The notes below the pieces were generated by a model. That model was not told where the DNA came from. It was given only the letters and a program-made list of their open reading frames with translations, and ran no database searches. A DNA stretch of 37,688 nt, taken from IMG/VR virus record IMGVR_UViG_3300042474_000722, positions 1 through 37,688 of that record; one strand, given 5' to 3'. The stretch comes from a virus. Shown here in pieces: positions 23,711 through 32,883 of this stretch (positions within the stretch are counted from its first letter, which is position 1; each line of letters starts with the position of its first letter). A program made the translations under genes and the position numbers.

Positions 23711-25162
23711 ATGGCTACCAAATTTCTTGCCAATCTAAACCTGAGCCAGAATGAGCTTCAGAATGCCCGCATTCAGAACCTCACGACGACTCAGATCGAT
23801 GCAATCTCTTCACCAGTCGACGGTCAGATCGTTTTTGATACGACTACTGATAAACTTAAATACTACAATGGAACTGCATGGGTTGCTGTAGATGACGGCG
23901 CTATCAAGACAGTTTCTGGTACTGCTCCTATTCAGGTCAGCACCTCTGGTTCTACCGCTACAGTTTCTATCGACGCAGCAGATGCAGATAGCGCTGGATC
24001 GATGTCCTCGACGCACTTCAACCTGGTTGACGGTGCAACGAACTCGAACACGGTTTCAACAATTGTTAAGCGAGACTCTAGCGGAAACTTTTCTGCTGGA
24101 ACGATCACCGCTGCGCTTACTGGTACTGCCTCTAACGCGAGCCAGCTAAATAACCAGAACGCATCGCACTACCTCGACCGAACAAACCACACTGGAACTC
24201 AGGCATCGAGCACCATCTCTGACCTTGCAACAACGGTTAAGGGATATCGACTTGATGAGTTTGCAACCCCAAATACGAACGTTGCATTTGGTAGCAACAG
24301 GATTACTGGTCTTGCAGATCCTCAGAATGCTCAGGACGCTGCAACCAAGGCATACGTTGACGCTTCACGACTTGGACTTGATATCAAGGATAGCGTGCGA
24401 GTTGCGACGACTGCGGCGGTCGTTCTTTCCTCTGAGCTAGAGGCTGGCGATACGCTCGACACAGTAACGCTGGTTGCTGGCAACCGAGTACTCGTTAAGA
24501 ATCAAGGCACTGCTTCTGAGAACGGAATTTACGTTGTTCAGGCAACTGGTGCTGCTGTCCGCGCTACGGACTTTGACTCTACCGCCGAAGTAACCCCTGG
24601 AGCATTCGTCTTCGTTGAAGAAGGATCTCAGGGTGACAGCGGGTGGGTTGTTACAACCGACGGCACTATCACCGTTGGATCAACTGCAATTGCATGGGCT
24701 CAGTTCTCTGGCGCTGGTCAGATTACTGCTGGCTCTGCTCTTAGTAAGTCTGGCAATACGCTTGATGTCAACGTTGATAACTCAACGATTGAAGTCTCAA
24801 GCGATGCTCTCCGCGTCAAGGACGCTGGCATCACTGCTGCAAAGCTTGCTGTTTCTGCAGTTGACCTTGCAACCTCAACGGTAACTGGAACGCTTCCTGT
24901 ACTAAACGGTGGTACTGGAGCAACGACTGCGGCTGGTGCTAAGACGAGCCTCGGGTTTATGACCCGATACACTGAGACGATCACGGCTGTGGCGAACACG
25001 CCATACACTGTGACCCATTCTCTTGGAACAAAGAACGTGATCGTAAATGTCTACGACACCAGCGACGCGATGGTAATTGCAGACATTGTAACAACGTCCA
25101 CAAACGCAATCACTCTTACCAGCAGCCTGGCTGCTGACTATCGCGTAGTAGTTATCGGCTAA
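23711..25162 (+). CDS. Tail fibre protein
   Basis: 483 residues. The N-terminus ('NLNLSQNELQNARIQNL', 'SSPVDGQIVFDTTTDKLKYYNG') is a virion-attachment module recurring in phage fibres. The middle has 'YLDRTNHTGTQASSTISDL' and 'DPQNAQDAATKAYVDASRLGLD', standard fibre-repeat signatures. The C-terminal 70 residues ('YTVTHSLGTKNVIVNVYDTSD') are a tip domain related to that of the preceding collagen-like protein. Strongly Thr/Ser/Ala-rich, as expected of a trimeric beta-fibre. No enzyme domain seen. Confidence 0.85.
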   Translation: MATKFLANLNLSQNELQNARIQNLTTTQIDAISSPVDGQIVFDTTTDKLKYYNGTAWVAVDDGAIKTVSGTAPIQVSTSGSTATVSIDAADADSAGSMSSTHFNLVDGATNSNTVSTIVKRDSSGNFSAGTITAALTGTASNASQLNNQNASHYLDRTNHTGTQASSTISDLATTVKGYRLDEFATPNTNVAFGSNRITGLADPQNAQDAATKAYVDASRLGLDIKDSVRVATTAAVVLSSELEAGDTLDTVTLVAGNRVLVKNQGTASENGIYVVQATGAAVRATDFDSTAEVTPGAFVFVEEGSQGDSGWVVTTDGTITVGSTAIAWAQFSGAGQITAGSALSKSGNTLDVNVDNSTIEVSSDALRVKDAGITAAKLAVSAVDLATSTVTGTLPVLNGGTGATTAAGAKTSLGFMTRYTETITAVANTPYTVTHSLGTKNVIVNVYDTSDAMVIADIVTTSTNAITLTSSLAADYRVVVIG

Positions 25163-25180
25163 TAACCTAAGGAGGTTAAG

Positions 25181-25891
25181 ATGCCCAAGTTTACAGCCTC
25201 ACTAAACGTACCGAAGTATTCATCCGAGCCACCTTCCGCTCAGAATGGCGACATCTATTACAACAGTACTACGAATATCCTTTACGGGTACATCGGCGGT
25301 ATTTGGACTGATCTCGCTGGGGGCGGAGGAGGCGGCGGTGGTGGAGGATCTCTAATTGCAGAGTCCGTTCGAGCCTCGGTAAGAAACGTTAGTGGTTCAC
25401 AGATTTTGAAAGGCTCAATTGTCCGACTCTCAGGAGTAAACGGAGAAAAACCAACTGTCCTAAAGGCTATCGCAACTGCAGATGAATTTTCTGCAGAAAC
25501 GTTAGGATGGGCTGAGAACAACATCGACAATAACTCTGATGGGTATGTCACGACTTTTGGAATTCTTAACAATGTGAATACTCAAGGGTTCGCAGATGGA
25601 GATTATCTATATCTCTCTGGAACAACTGCTGGCTCTTACACAAATGTTAAACCGTATGCGCCAGTTCACAACGTCACTGTTGGCTTTGTTGTGAAGGGTG
25701 GATCAGTCGGAGCTGGTCAAGTATTTGTTATGATAAAGAACGGATTTGAGCTAGAAGAACTGCATAACGTTGATGCGCAGTCTCCTGCAGATGGTCAAGT
25801 TCTTACATACGATTCTACAACTTCACTATGGAAGCCACAAACACCTTCTGAAGGAACCCAAATCGCAATGGTTTGGTGGATGGGGTCATAA
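25181..25891 (+). CDS. Tail fibre/baseplate accessory protein with glycine hinge
   Basis: 236 residues with AAGGAGG upstream. The N-terminal 45 residues ('SSEPPSAQNGDIYYNSTTNILYGYIGGIWTDL') share the attachment-module pattern of the previous fibre. Ten consecutive glycines follow, then a compact beta domain (about 57-195), then 'ELHNVDAQSPADGQVLTYDSTTSLWKPQ', a second, C-terminal copy of the docking motif. Docking modules at both ends suggest a connector between fibres. It overlaps the next start by one base. Confidence 0.8.
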   Translation: MPKFTASLNVPKYSSEPPSAQNGDIYYNSTTNILYGYIGGIWTDLAGGGGGGGGGGSLIAESVRASVRNVSGSQILKGSIVRLSGVNGEKPTVLKAIATADEFSAETLGWAENNIDNNSDGYVTTFGILNNVNTQGFADGDYLYLSGTTAGSYTNVKPYAPVHNVTVGFVVKGGSVGAGQVFVMIKNGFELEELHNVDAQSPADGQVLTYDSTTSLWKPQTPSEGTQIAMVWWMGS

Positions 25892-26211
25892 TGTCACTTA
25901 TTACTAGACTAGCTATTTCCAATCCAGCCGACGACACAGAAACCGTTGGGTTTACCTCAACGTCGACGTATCTCGTTTCGGTTATTGCGACAAACAAAAG
26001 TGGATACGAGTCATCTCGTATTTATATCTGGATTGCTCCATTAAATGATAATACAGAAGGAAATAGGGGATATGTTGCTCACAACATTACCCTTGATCCT
26101 TCGAACAGTTACGAAACATTTAAGTTTGCAGTAATTAACACCGACAAAATCTACGTCAAGGCAACAAATGGTCACACATCGTTTGTTATCAATGGCGTAA
26201 ATCAGCTATAA
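25891..26211 (+). CDS. Small fibre-region beta protein
   Basis: 106 residues from ATG 25891, which overlaps the previous stop (TAATG); a six-residue-longer start lies inside the previous gene. The pattern 'STYLVSVIATNKSGYESSRIYIWIAP' and 'SYETFKFAVINTDKIYVKATNGHTSFVINGVNQL' matches a small beta-sandwich protein seen beside fibre genes in environmental phages. Function unknown; probably a fibre-associated structural protein. Confidence 0.75.
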   Translation: MSLITRLAISNPADDTETVGFTSTSTYLVSVIATNKSGYESSRIYIWIAPLNDNTEGNRGYVAHNITLDPSNSYETFKFAVINTDKIYVKATNGHTSFVINGVNQL

Positions 26212-26220
26212 GGAGTATCT

Positions 26221-26484
26221 ATGGCGTACGCAAAAACTAAAGAGTCGCTTACCCCGATCCTTATCGCTGGCGGTAAGAACGTCCTGGGCAAAGCGTTTTA
26301 CGGATTTCGCCTTGAAGACGATGGCACGTTGACTGTCAACAAAATTGCTGATGGTACAGCAGTATATCTACCAGAAAACGGTCTTACCAATCGGTCGTCA
26401 GATTACGACCAGTGGGTGTGGACACAAAATAAGCTGGTGTTTTCTTTTAGTAACTCAGGACATCTTTTAATGGAGGTAAAGTAA
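26221..26484 (+). CDS. Small fibre-region protein, unrecognised
   Basis: 87 residues, starting behind AAGGAG. Contains beta-type segments 'FYGFRLEDDGTLTVNKI' and 'QWVWTQNKLVFSFSNSGHLLMEV'. It is one base from the next gene's ATG and part of the fibre operon. Not recognised; a small structural or fibre-chaperone role is possible. Confidence 0.7.
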   Translation: MAYAKTKESLTPILIAGGKNVLGKAFYGFRLEDDGTLTVNKIADGTAVYLPENGLTNRSSDYDQWVWTQNKLVFSFSNSGHLLMEVK

Positions 26485-26485
26485 C

Positions 26486-28270
26486 ATGGCAGAACTGATC
26501 GATCTTGGTAAAATTAGGTTTGATTTCACAGGCGCATATAGCTCTGGAACAACCTATGAGCGCAATGATGTAGTGCTATATAACGGAAGCTCATATGTTT
26601 ATAAGAACGCAACATCTGCATCTGGAAATCTTCCTACAGATGTAACGTACTGGGATAAGCTTTCTCAGGGGGTAAATGTTAGCGCTGGCGACAGTGGGTA
26701 TATTCTTACCAACAATGGAACTTCAACTACCTGGACAACGAATCCATCCGTCACTACTGTCACTGCAAGCGGAGATATTACTGCTGGCGATGACCTGATT
26801 GCTTCTGACAGCGTTCTTGCTGGGTCTGGCGCGTCAACATTTTATGACAGCCTAACTAATCCTAAAACTGTTATTCAGACTTCTGCAACTGACTACGCAC
26901 AGGTTGCTTTCCGAAATACTGGAAACAGCGCAGATTCATCTACTGACTTTATTGCGTATGCAAACAATGGTACAGATGACGCTGGCTGGATCGACATGGG
27001 GATTACTGCCGCAAACTTTTCTGACGAAGAGTTCACTATTACTGGTGGTCATGACGGATATATTTTCCTAGAAGCTCCTGCTGGCACGTCTGGAAGTGGG
27101 AACCTGGTTCTTGCTACTGGCGCGAATGGTACTGAAAACAGGATTGTTTTTGCTGCTGGTGGTCTGTCAAGCGACAACACGCAAATGATTATTATCCCAG
27201 ACCAGAATATCCACATTGAAATCCCTACCGCTTCTACGAGCCCAACGACTGGCGCTCTTACTGTAGTTGGCGGAGTTGGTATCCAGGGAGATGTCAACAT
27301 TCAGGGCGCGATTTCATTCGGCGGATCTGGCACTTCGGTAACAACCGACAACCTTGCCGTAGAAGACGCAACGATTACTGTTGGATCTAACAACGTAACA
27401 GATGTTGTTGACCTTGGTCTTGTTCTTGAATACGGCATTGCAGCTACGCCATCAACAAAAACAATTACAAACAAAGCACTCACTTCAAATGTTGCAACCC
27501 TTACCACTGGCACTACCCACGGGTATGCAATTGGCGATATTGCAGTAATCACTGGTGTTGATGCAACCTTTAACGGAACGTATCCAATTGCGAGCGTTCC
27601 TACGACGACGACGTTTACCTATGCTAAGACAGCAGCGAACGTCACGTCTGCAGCTGTTTCACCTGCTGGGTCCGTTACGGTCTCGGCAAAGCGCCGATTC
27701 GGTGGAATGGTCAGGGATGCTTCTGATGGTGTTATTAAGGTATTCGAAGAGGCAACAACTAAGCCATCCAACACCGTTAACTTCAGTGAAGCTGGTCTTG
27801 TTAATGGAGACTTCCAGACTGGCGCACTTACAGCATCAACAATTTCTGCCAGCGGACTGGTAACATTTACTGGTGGATCTTCATTCACTGGAACCACAGA
27901 TGTCCAGGAAATGCGTGAACAAGTTGTAGATGTAACACTTTCTTCAAACGTCGGAACACTGAACTGGACATCGGGCAACATTTATTACATCGCTACTGCG
28001 CCAACTGGTGCAATGACGTTTAACGTAACGAATGTGCCAACCACAGCATCCCGAGTAATGACCATTAACGTGTTCGTAACTCAGGGATCTACTGGATATA
28101 TCCCAACAACGTTCCAAATTGACGGATCAAGCCAGACTCTTAAATGGGCTGGTGGATCTACGCCATCTGCAACAAACGGAGCTGGAAAAATTGACGTTTT
28201 CACCTTTACAATGATGCGCACAAGCGGCGGATCTTGGATCGTATACGGCGGAGCAATGAACAACTTCTAG
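26486..28270 (+). CDS. Tail fibre A with carbohydrate-binding-like N-terminus (cassette 1)
   Basis: 594 residues. About 12-60 ('FTGAYSSGTTYERNDVVLYNGSSYVYKN') looks like a CBM5/12-type chitin-binding fold. The long middle is Thr/Ser/Gly-rich fibre; 'GGVGIQGDVNIQGAISFGG' repeats are typical of trimeric shafts. The last 125 residues ('LNWTSGNIYYIATAPTG', 'TQGSTGYIPTTFQIDGSSQ', 'SGGSWIVYGGAMNNF') closely match the end of the later fibre at 29380. It is followed eight bases later by a Gly-rich adhesin, forming a two-gene unit that recurs downstream. Confidence 0.85.
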   Translation: MAELIDLGKIRFDFTGAYSSGTTYERNDVVLYNGSSYVYKNATSASGNLPTDVTYWDKLSQGVNVSAGDSGYILTNNGTSTTWTTNPSVTTVTASGDITAGDDLIASDSVLAGSGASTFYDSLTNPKTVIQTSATDYAQVAFRNTGNSADSSTDFIAYANNGTDDAGWIDMGITAANFSDEEFTITGGHDGYIFLEAPAGTSGSGNLVLATGANGTENRIVFAAGGLSSDNTQMIIIPDQNIHIEIPTASTSPTTGALTVVGGVGIQGDVNIQGAISFGGSGTSVTTDNLAVEDATITVGSNNVTDVVDLGLVLEYGIAATPSTKTITNKALTSNVATLTTGTTHGYAIGDIAVITGVDATFNGTYPIASVPTTTTFTYAKTAANVTSAAVSPAGSVTVSAKRRFGGMVRDASDGVIKVFEEATTKPSNTVNFSEAGLVNGDFQTGALTASTISASGLVTFTGGSSFTGTTDVQEMREQVVDVTLSSNVGTLNWTSGNIYYIATAPTGAMTFNVTNVPTTASRVMTINVFVTQGSTGYIPTTFQIDGSSQTLKWAGGSTPSATNGAGKIDVFTFTMMRTSGGSWIVYGGAMNNF

Positions 28271-28278
28271 GAGGAGTT

Positions 28279-29364
28279 ATGCCTCTACTTTCAACAGTTC
28301 GAGGGTCATATGGACCACAAGGGAGATTTCAAGCAAAAGGACAATTGTATTCGTTTACAACGCATACATTTACAAATGCTGGAAAGTTCGGTAGGTTTGG
28401 TCCGACTTTAGCGCAAATGCTTTCTGCTTATTCTGCAGCTTCTTGGACAACAAATAGTGAATATTTTAATATTGGCAGAGCAGACGGATATCAATTGTGG
28501 ACAGTTCCAGCAACTGGGATCTACTCCATCACTGCTCGGGGTGCTCAGGGAAGCTACGGAAACCAGACTGATCCAGGTCTTGGAGCTGTTATTACGGCAA
28601 GATTTAACTTAACAGTTGGTCAAAAACTAGAAATGGTTGTTGGTCAAGCACCTGGCAATACTGCAGATCAACAAATTATCGCAGCATCTGGCGCAGCTGC
28701 TGGTGGCGGAGGATCATTTGTATGCCTTGGATCAACAAATACCCCACTTCTGATCGCTGGTGGCGGAGGGGGGCAATATACCACTAATGTTGGTCGTGAA
28801 TATCGAGACGGTCAAAATAGGCGACAGCCAATTTGGGTAGGAGGCTATAGCCCAGCTTCATCAGGAACCCACCCAGTAAACGGCTATGGCGGATCTGGAT
28901 ACCATGCTGGCGGTGGCGGCGGTTTGCTTGGCGCAGGAATTGCATATCCAGGACGGACAGTTGCCGATGCAAGCGCTATTACTGATACAAGAGGTCAGCA
29001 ATATACGCTCGGAGGATCATTTAGCGGTTCTAGCGAATTCGGAACCTGGTATGCAACTGGTGGTGGTATGTCTGGCTATACAAACGTTGGCGGTGGATTC
29101 GGTGGCGGTGGCGGCGGTCACAGCGGAAACAACGCTGCAGGCGGTGGCGGTGGCTACTCTGGTGGTCATGGCGGTCAAACGACCCTTGGTGGAACTTTTA
29201 ATGATGGTATTGGAGGCGGTTCATTTATTGACTCAACCGCAACAAATGTTGCTACCAATACAGGATTGTACGATGGCTCAAGCACATTCAATGGCGTAGC
29301 CATCACTAACAATAATTTGTTCAATACCCTTGATGGAAGTATTATAATTACTCTAATTTCCTAA
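28279..29364 (+). CDS. Glycine-rich tail-tip adhesin (cassette 1)
   Basis: 361 residues from ATG 28279, which has AGGAGG upstream and follows the previous stop closely. The N-terminus 'MPLLSTVRGSYGPQGRFQA' is shared with the second cassette. A beta domain follows (about 75-130), then repeated glycine tracts ('AAGGGGSFVCLG', 'LLIAGGGGG', 'GGGFGGGGGGHSGNNAAGGGGG'). Such tracts pack as polyglycine-II sandwiches in S16/T2 gp38-type adhesins and vary at their loops to set receptor choice. Assignment rests on composition and position. Confidence 0.8.
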   Translation: MPLLSTVRGSYGPQGRFQAKGQLYSFTTHTFTNAGKFGRFGPTLAQMLSAYSAASWTTNSEYFNIGRADGYQLWTVPATGIYSITARGAQGSYGNQTDPGLGAVITARFNLTVGQKLEMVVGQAPGNTADQQIIAASGAAAGGGGSFVCLGSTNTPLLIAGGGGGQYTTNVGREYRDGQNRRQPIWVGGYSPASSGTHPVNGYGGSGYHAGGGGGLLGAGIAYPGRTVADASAITDTRGQQYTLGGSFSGSSEFGTWYATGGGMSGYTNVGGGFGGGGGGHSGNNAAGGGGGYSGGHGGQTTLGGTFNDGIGGGSFIDSTATNVATNTGLYDGSSTFNGVAITNNNLFNTLDGSIIITLIS

Positions 29365-29379
29365 GAAGTGGAGATACAA

Positions 29380-30252
29380 ATGGAAGCAACGGTAAATTTC
29401 TTTCTAAGCCCGCAGGACCAGGAAGCATCTCTACAGATTCGTCGTGCGACCTCGAGCCAATGGGATGCAGATAATCCAGTGCTTCTTGAGGGTGAACTAG
29501 GGGTCGACACTACGACTGGCTTTATTAAGGTCGGGAATGGTGTCGACGGCTGGTCCTCTCTTCTGCCACAGGCACAACTAACAAACGAAATTAATAGCAC
29601 CTCTACAACCGTTGGGGCAAGCGCTCTTGCGGTAAAGACTGCCTATGACCATGCAGCGAGTGCAATCCGTCCTTCAATCATTGACGCAAAGGGCGATCTC
29701 ATCGTTGGATCTGCAGCTGATACAGCTGTAAATGTACCAATCGGCTCGGATAACAGCGTTCTAGTTGCAAACTCTTTGGCTGCTTCTGGTGTATCGTGGT
29801 CTCCTTCAATTTCTCTTGCTGGAGCAGCAACATTTAATGGCGCATCAGTTTTCAATAACTCTGCAACTTTTAATGGAACATTAAATGCACAAGAGCTTTC
29901 AGAAACTGTAGTCCCAGTAACGCTTTCTTCAAATACTGCTTCTCTTGATTGGTCATCTGGAAATGTATATTACATCTCCGTTGCACCGACTGGCAATATG
30001 ACATTTAACTTAACTAATGTTCCAGTTGAACAAAATACAATTAAAACAATAAATGTCATTGTAACACAGGGAAGTACTGGCTATATCCCAACGTCAATTA
30101 ATATAAATAGTTCATCGCAAACCATTCGGTGGTCTGGTGGACTTGCAGCGAATCCAACTTCTTCATCTGGGAAGATTGATATCTTTATAATTTCTCTACA
30201 CCGTACAGCCAGTGCATGGATCGTTTACGCCTCAGCAGCTAATAATTTCTAA
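29380..30252 (+). CDS. Tail fibre B (cassette 2)
   Basis: 290 residues from ATG 29380 (GGAG six bases upstream). Residues about 18-65 ('LQIRRATSSQWDADNP', 'GELGVDTTTGFIKVGNGVDGW') resemble the N-terminal docking domain of phage major-tropism-type fibres. The C-terminal 125 residues correspond to those of the fibre at 26486, more than half identical by eye, including 'VTQGSTGYIPT' and a 'NNF' end. The shaft between is much shorter than in cassette 1. Confidence 0.85.
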   Translation: MEATVNFFLSPQDQEASLQIRRATSSQWDADNPVLLEGELGVDTTTGFIKVGNGVDGWSSLLPQAQLTNEINSTSTTVGASALAVKTAYDHAASAIRPSIIDAKGDLIVGSAADTAVNVPIGSDNSVLVANSLAASGVSWSPSISLAGAATFNGASVFNNSATFNGTLNAQELSETVVPVTLSSNTASLDWSSGNVYYISVAPTGNMTFNLTNVPVEQNTIKTINVIVTQGSTGYIPTSININSSSQTIRWSGGLAANPTSSSGKIDIFIISLHRTASAWIVYASAANNF

Positions 30253-30260
30253 GGAGATAT

Positions 30261-31199
30261 ATGCCACTACTTTCTAGCGTACGAGGTTCATTTGGTCCTC
30301 AAGGAAGATATACAGCTGGTTCAAAAATTTTTGCTACTGGTGGAGATATTGTAGGCTCCTATGATGGGTATCGATATCACATTTTTAATAACTCTGGAAC
30401 GTTGACAGTAACTCAGTCCTCAACTACAGCGCCTGTACAAATTATCCTTGTAGGCGCTGGAGGAAATGGAAACTCTGGATCTTCATCTGGTCCTGGCGGT
30501 GGCGCTGGTGCATTGTACTGGAGAACTAATTTTCTTATTACTGCAACTGGGGATTACCCGATAGTTATCGGGCAGCCAGGTGCTACTCGGTATACGAACA
30601 CTAGCGCTTCTACATCTAGTACTGATGCTCGAGGCGGAAATACAACTGCCTTTGGCATTATTGCATATGGAGGTGGCGGAGCAGGATGGGCTGACGGCAC
30701 TTCAAGTGCTGGTCCATTTGGAAACCTAACTCAATCAATTATGGGTGACGGTGGCTCTGGTGCTGGTGGGTATAATGGTGCAAATATTAACGCACACCCA
30801 GACGGATCTGGTACTTATTTGTTTGGGCGATCTGTAGTAACTGGTCTTCAATACTATTACGGTAATAACTCTGGCGACGGCGGCAGTTCATCTGGCGGCG
30901 GCGGCGGCGGAGCTGGCGCAGTCGGAGACAATGAAGGTCCAGCTGGCTCAGGTGGAGCTGGCGGAGCGGGAATGTCTTTTAACTGGACAGGAACAACGCA
31001 GTGGCTCGCTGGTGGTGGCGGCGCAGGCGGCGGGACTAATGGTCGAACGGGAGGATCTGGTGTCGGCGGAAACGGCGGATCTGGTGCGGTAAGCGGTACA
31101 AACGGAGTTGCAAACACAGGATCTGGCGGCGGCGGATCTGGATCTGGTACACCAGGATTCGGTTCGGCTGGAACAGTCTGGATTAGGTACTCAGCATAA
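30261..31199 (+). CDS. Glycine-rich tail-tip adhesin (cassette 2)
   Basis: 312 residues; AAGGAG stands before the ATG. It begins 'MPLLSSVRGSFGPQGRYTA', nearly identical to the first cassette's adhesin, and has the same beta domain followed by glycine tracts ('GGGGAGWADGTSSAG', 'SSGGGGGGAGAVGD', 'AGGGGAGGGTNGRTGGSG'). The two adhesins differ widely in their inter-glycine loops, where receptor contacts would lie. It is the last fibre gene before the lysis region. Confidence 0.8.
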   Translation: MPLLSSVRGSFGPQGRYTAGSKIFATGGDIVGSYDGYRYHIFNNSGTLTVTQSSTTAPVQIILVGAGGNGNSGSSSGPGGGAGALYWRTNFLITATGDYPIVIGQPGATRYTNTSASTSSTDARGGNTTAFGIIAYGGGGAGWADGTSSAGPFGNLTQSIMGDGGSGAGGYNGANINAHPDGSGTYLFGRSVVTGLQYYYGNNSGDGGSSSGGGGGGAGAVGDNEGPAGSGGAGGAGMSFNWTGTTQWLAGGGGAGGGTNGRTGGSGVGGNGGSGAVSGTNGVANTGSGGGGSGSGTPGFGSAGTVWIRYSA

Positions 31200-31210
31200 A
31201 GGAATCAATA

Positions 31211-31396
31211 ATGACTAAAGATAATTTATCTCAGATCATTGAGCGGCTCGACCGCATTGAGAAAGATCTTAACGACATTAAACTAGAGATGGCAGAGACA
31301 CGCGGGGCATACCGACTTGCTAAGTTTGTGATTGCCCTACTGGGCTTGAGCGGACTTGGCGGTATCACCGCATGGCTTGCAGGGCAGGGTAAATAA
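31211..31396 (+). CDS. Holin-like / XhlA-like small membrane protein
   Basis: 61 residues: an N-terminal charged coiled coil ('LSQIIERLDRIEKDLNDIKLEM', 1-28) then one hydrophobic segment ('FVIALLGLSGLGGITAWLAG', about 39-58). This is the layout of XhlA-type proteins that help holins release endolysin. It overlaps the next ATG by one base (TAATG). Confidence 0.65.
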   Translation: MTKDNLSQIIERLDRIEKDLNDIKLEMAETRGAYRLAKFVIALLGLSGLGGITAWLAGQGK

Positions 31397-31644
31397 TGAC
31401 AACAGAAGTAACGTGGTGGGTAACTTACCACGATGACTACCCTGGAAAAGAAGGCATAATGCATGGATACTTTGCCAATGCAGATTGCGGGACTAGCAAA
31501 CTAAGAAATTGTGTTATTGAACTTCATCCAGCAAGTGGATGTCTAATTGACCATGAGTCAAGAATTTCAGACGTAGAAGTTCCAGAATGGATTAAGACCC
31601 ATTTACATCGAACCCATTGGGAGAACGAAAACAACAACTCGTAA
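31396..31644 (+). CDS. Small unrecognised protein in the lysis region
   Basis: 82 residues, soluble-looking, Trp/His-rich ('VTWWVTYHDDYPGK', 'WIKTHLHRTHWENENNN'), with two cysteines in the middle. Coupled by overlap to the XhlA-like gene. No family recognised. Confidence 0.6.
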   Translation: MTTEVTWWVTYHDDYPGKEGIMHGYFANADCGTSKLRNCVIELHPASGCLIDHESRISDVEVPEWIKTHLHRTHWENENNNS

Positions 31645-31665
31645 ACATACCCTGAGGAGGTGCGT

Positions 31666-32883
31666 ATGAACCGACTCAGAGTTACTATAGTAACCACGAT
31701 TATCTTTACTGCCGCGTTTACTGCGGCACTATTCTCCGCCACCCCAGTCAAGGGACTGGAAGATGCGGATAACTGGGATCAGCAGGTTGATGCTAACGGC
31801 ACGATTACGCTGACCGATGGAACGATTCTTATTGAAGGCAGCAACTACCCAAGTGGTGTTGGATTGCCAGATCAACTGTGGCAGAACACTGTCACAGGAA
31901 TCACGACTGATTCTTCGCAAGGAGAGACGGTCACATTCGCATGGTCATACTGGACAACCGATAACGCATACTTTGACCGACCACAAATGCTTCTTGATGG
32001 GGCATGGTCAGACCTCGCTAATGGCGTGCAGTCTGCTGGCGGTACGGTCCAGGTCTATGTTACGGCAAGTGGCGCTTTCGGATTTAGAGTCCTCTCATTG
32101 GACTCATGCTGTGGCGCTGGCTACCTACAGATCTCGGATACCTCTTGGGTAATCGGGTCTCCCGTAGAGCCTAGCCCAAGCCAAGAACCAACCCCAGAAC
32201 CAACCCCAGAACCAACCCCGACTCCTGAGCCGACACCAGAGCCAACGCCTGAGCCGACACCGACTCCTGAGCCTACGCCTGAGCCCACGCCAGAGCCAAC
32301 ACTGCCACCTACTCCTGAGCCCACGCCAGAGCCAGAACCAGAGCCGACTGTAGAGCCGACTCCTGAGCCTGAGCCTGAGCCTGAGCCAGAGCCAACGGCA
32401 GAACCAAGCGAGGAGCCGTCAATTGAACCAGAACCAGAGCCAGAGCCGTCTACCGAACCCGAACCGTCGCCCGAAGAAACAGAGGAGCCTGAAGAGTCTC
32501 CTGTGGTATCTCCTGATCCCACTGATGTACCTGATCCTGAATCCGAATCCTATTTGCCAGATCTAGGCGACGTAGGAGAAGCGGTTGAGGCTGTGGCAGA
32601 GGCTATCGGAGAAACATTCGAGGCTATCGGAGAAACATTCGGAGAGACTTTAGAAGCGGTGGTAAATCTTGGCGATGACCTTTCCGAAGAGGAGAGAGAA
32701 GAAGTCCAAGCACCAATTGTATCAGCGATTATCGTAACGCAAGTCGCTCAAGCGGCTGTCTCGATGGCTATTGCTGCACGACCAACACCTCCAAGCGCAC
32801 CAACCCCAACGCCTTCAGGCGGTGGCGGAGCGCCTGTCGGTGATGCAAAAAGTAGTGGATCAACGAAGAGGAGCCGTCAATGA
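31666..32883 (+). CDS. Secreted protein with Pro/Glu/Thr rod and C-terminal hydrophobic segment
   Basis: 405 residues from ATG 31666 (GAGGAGG five bases upstream). Residues 1-30 are a signal peptide ('[20 protein letters not shown]'). About 38-160 is a beta-sandwich-like domain with a vicinal CC pair ('[13 protein letters not shown]'). About 167-295 is a rod of EPTP/EPEP repeats. About 300-345 is acidic helix with a [17 protein letters not shown] repeat. About 347-373 is hydrophobic ('[21 protein letters not shown]') and may span a membrane. The tail is basic. The plan could bridge the cell wall, as spanin-type or wall-anchoring proteins do. It sits between holin candidates and overlaps the next gene by ATGA. 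No lipobox seen. Confidence 0.75.
   Translation: MNRLRVTIVTTIIFTAAFTAALFSATPVKGLEDADNWDQQVDANGTITLTDGTILIEGSNYPSGVGLPDQLWQNTVTGITTDSSQGETVTFAWSYWTTDNAYFDRPQMLLDGAWSDLANGVQSAGGTVQVYVTASGAFGFRVLSLDSCCGAGYLQISDTSWVIGSPVEPSPSQEPTPEPTPEPTPTPEPTPEPTPEPTPTPEPTPEPTPEPTLPPTPEPTPEPEPEPTVEPTPEPEPEPEPEPTAEPSEEPSIEPEPEPEPSTEPEPSPEETEEPEESPVVSPDPTDVPDPESESYLPDLGDVGEAVEAVAEAIGETFEAIGETFGETLEAVVNLGDDLSEEEREEVQAPIVSAIIVTQVAQAAVSMAIAARPTPPSAPTPTPSGGGGAPVGDAKSSGSTKRSRQ
32161..32500 (+). repeat. Degenerate short tandem repeats coding Pro-Glu-Thr rod
   Basis: The DNA is built of CCNGAGCC and CCNACNCC units repeated with silent variation across about 340 bases. It encodes the rod of the secreted protein and could expand or contract by slippage, changing rod length. 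Confidence 0.8.

Noticed and set aside
22540-31170. Possible diversity-generating retroelement acting on the fibre genes
   Set aside because: No reverse transcriptase frame and no template/variable repeat pair was seen; the duplicated ends differ by ordinary divergence, not by adenine-specific change.
32161-32500. Regular repeats suggestive of a CRISPR or minisatellite
   Set aside because: Units are 6-18 bases, degenerate at silent positions and in frame with the protein; there are no unique spacers.
32121-32522. A 133-codon minus-strand frame of Gly/Ser/Val repeats
   Set aside because: It is the mirror of the EPTP repeats of the secreted protein; low complexity only.
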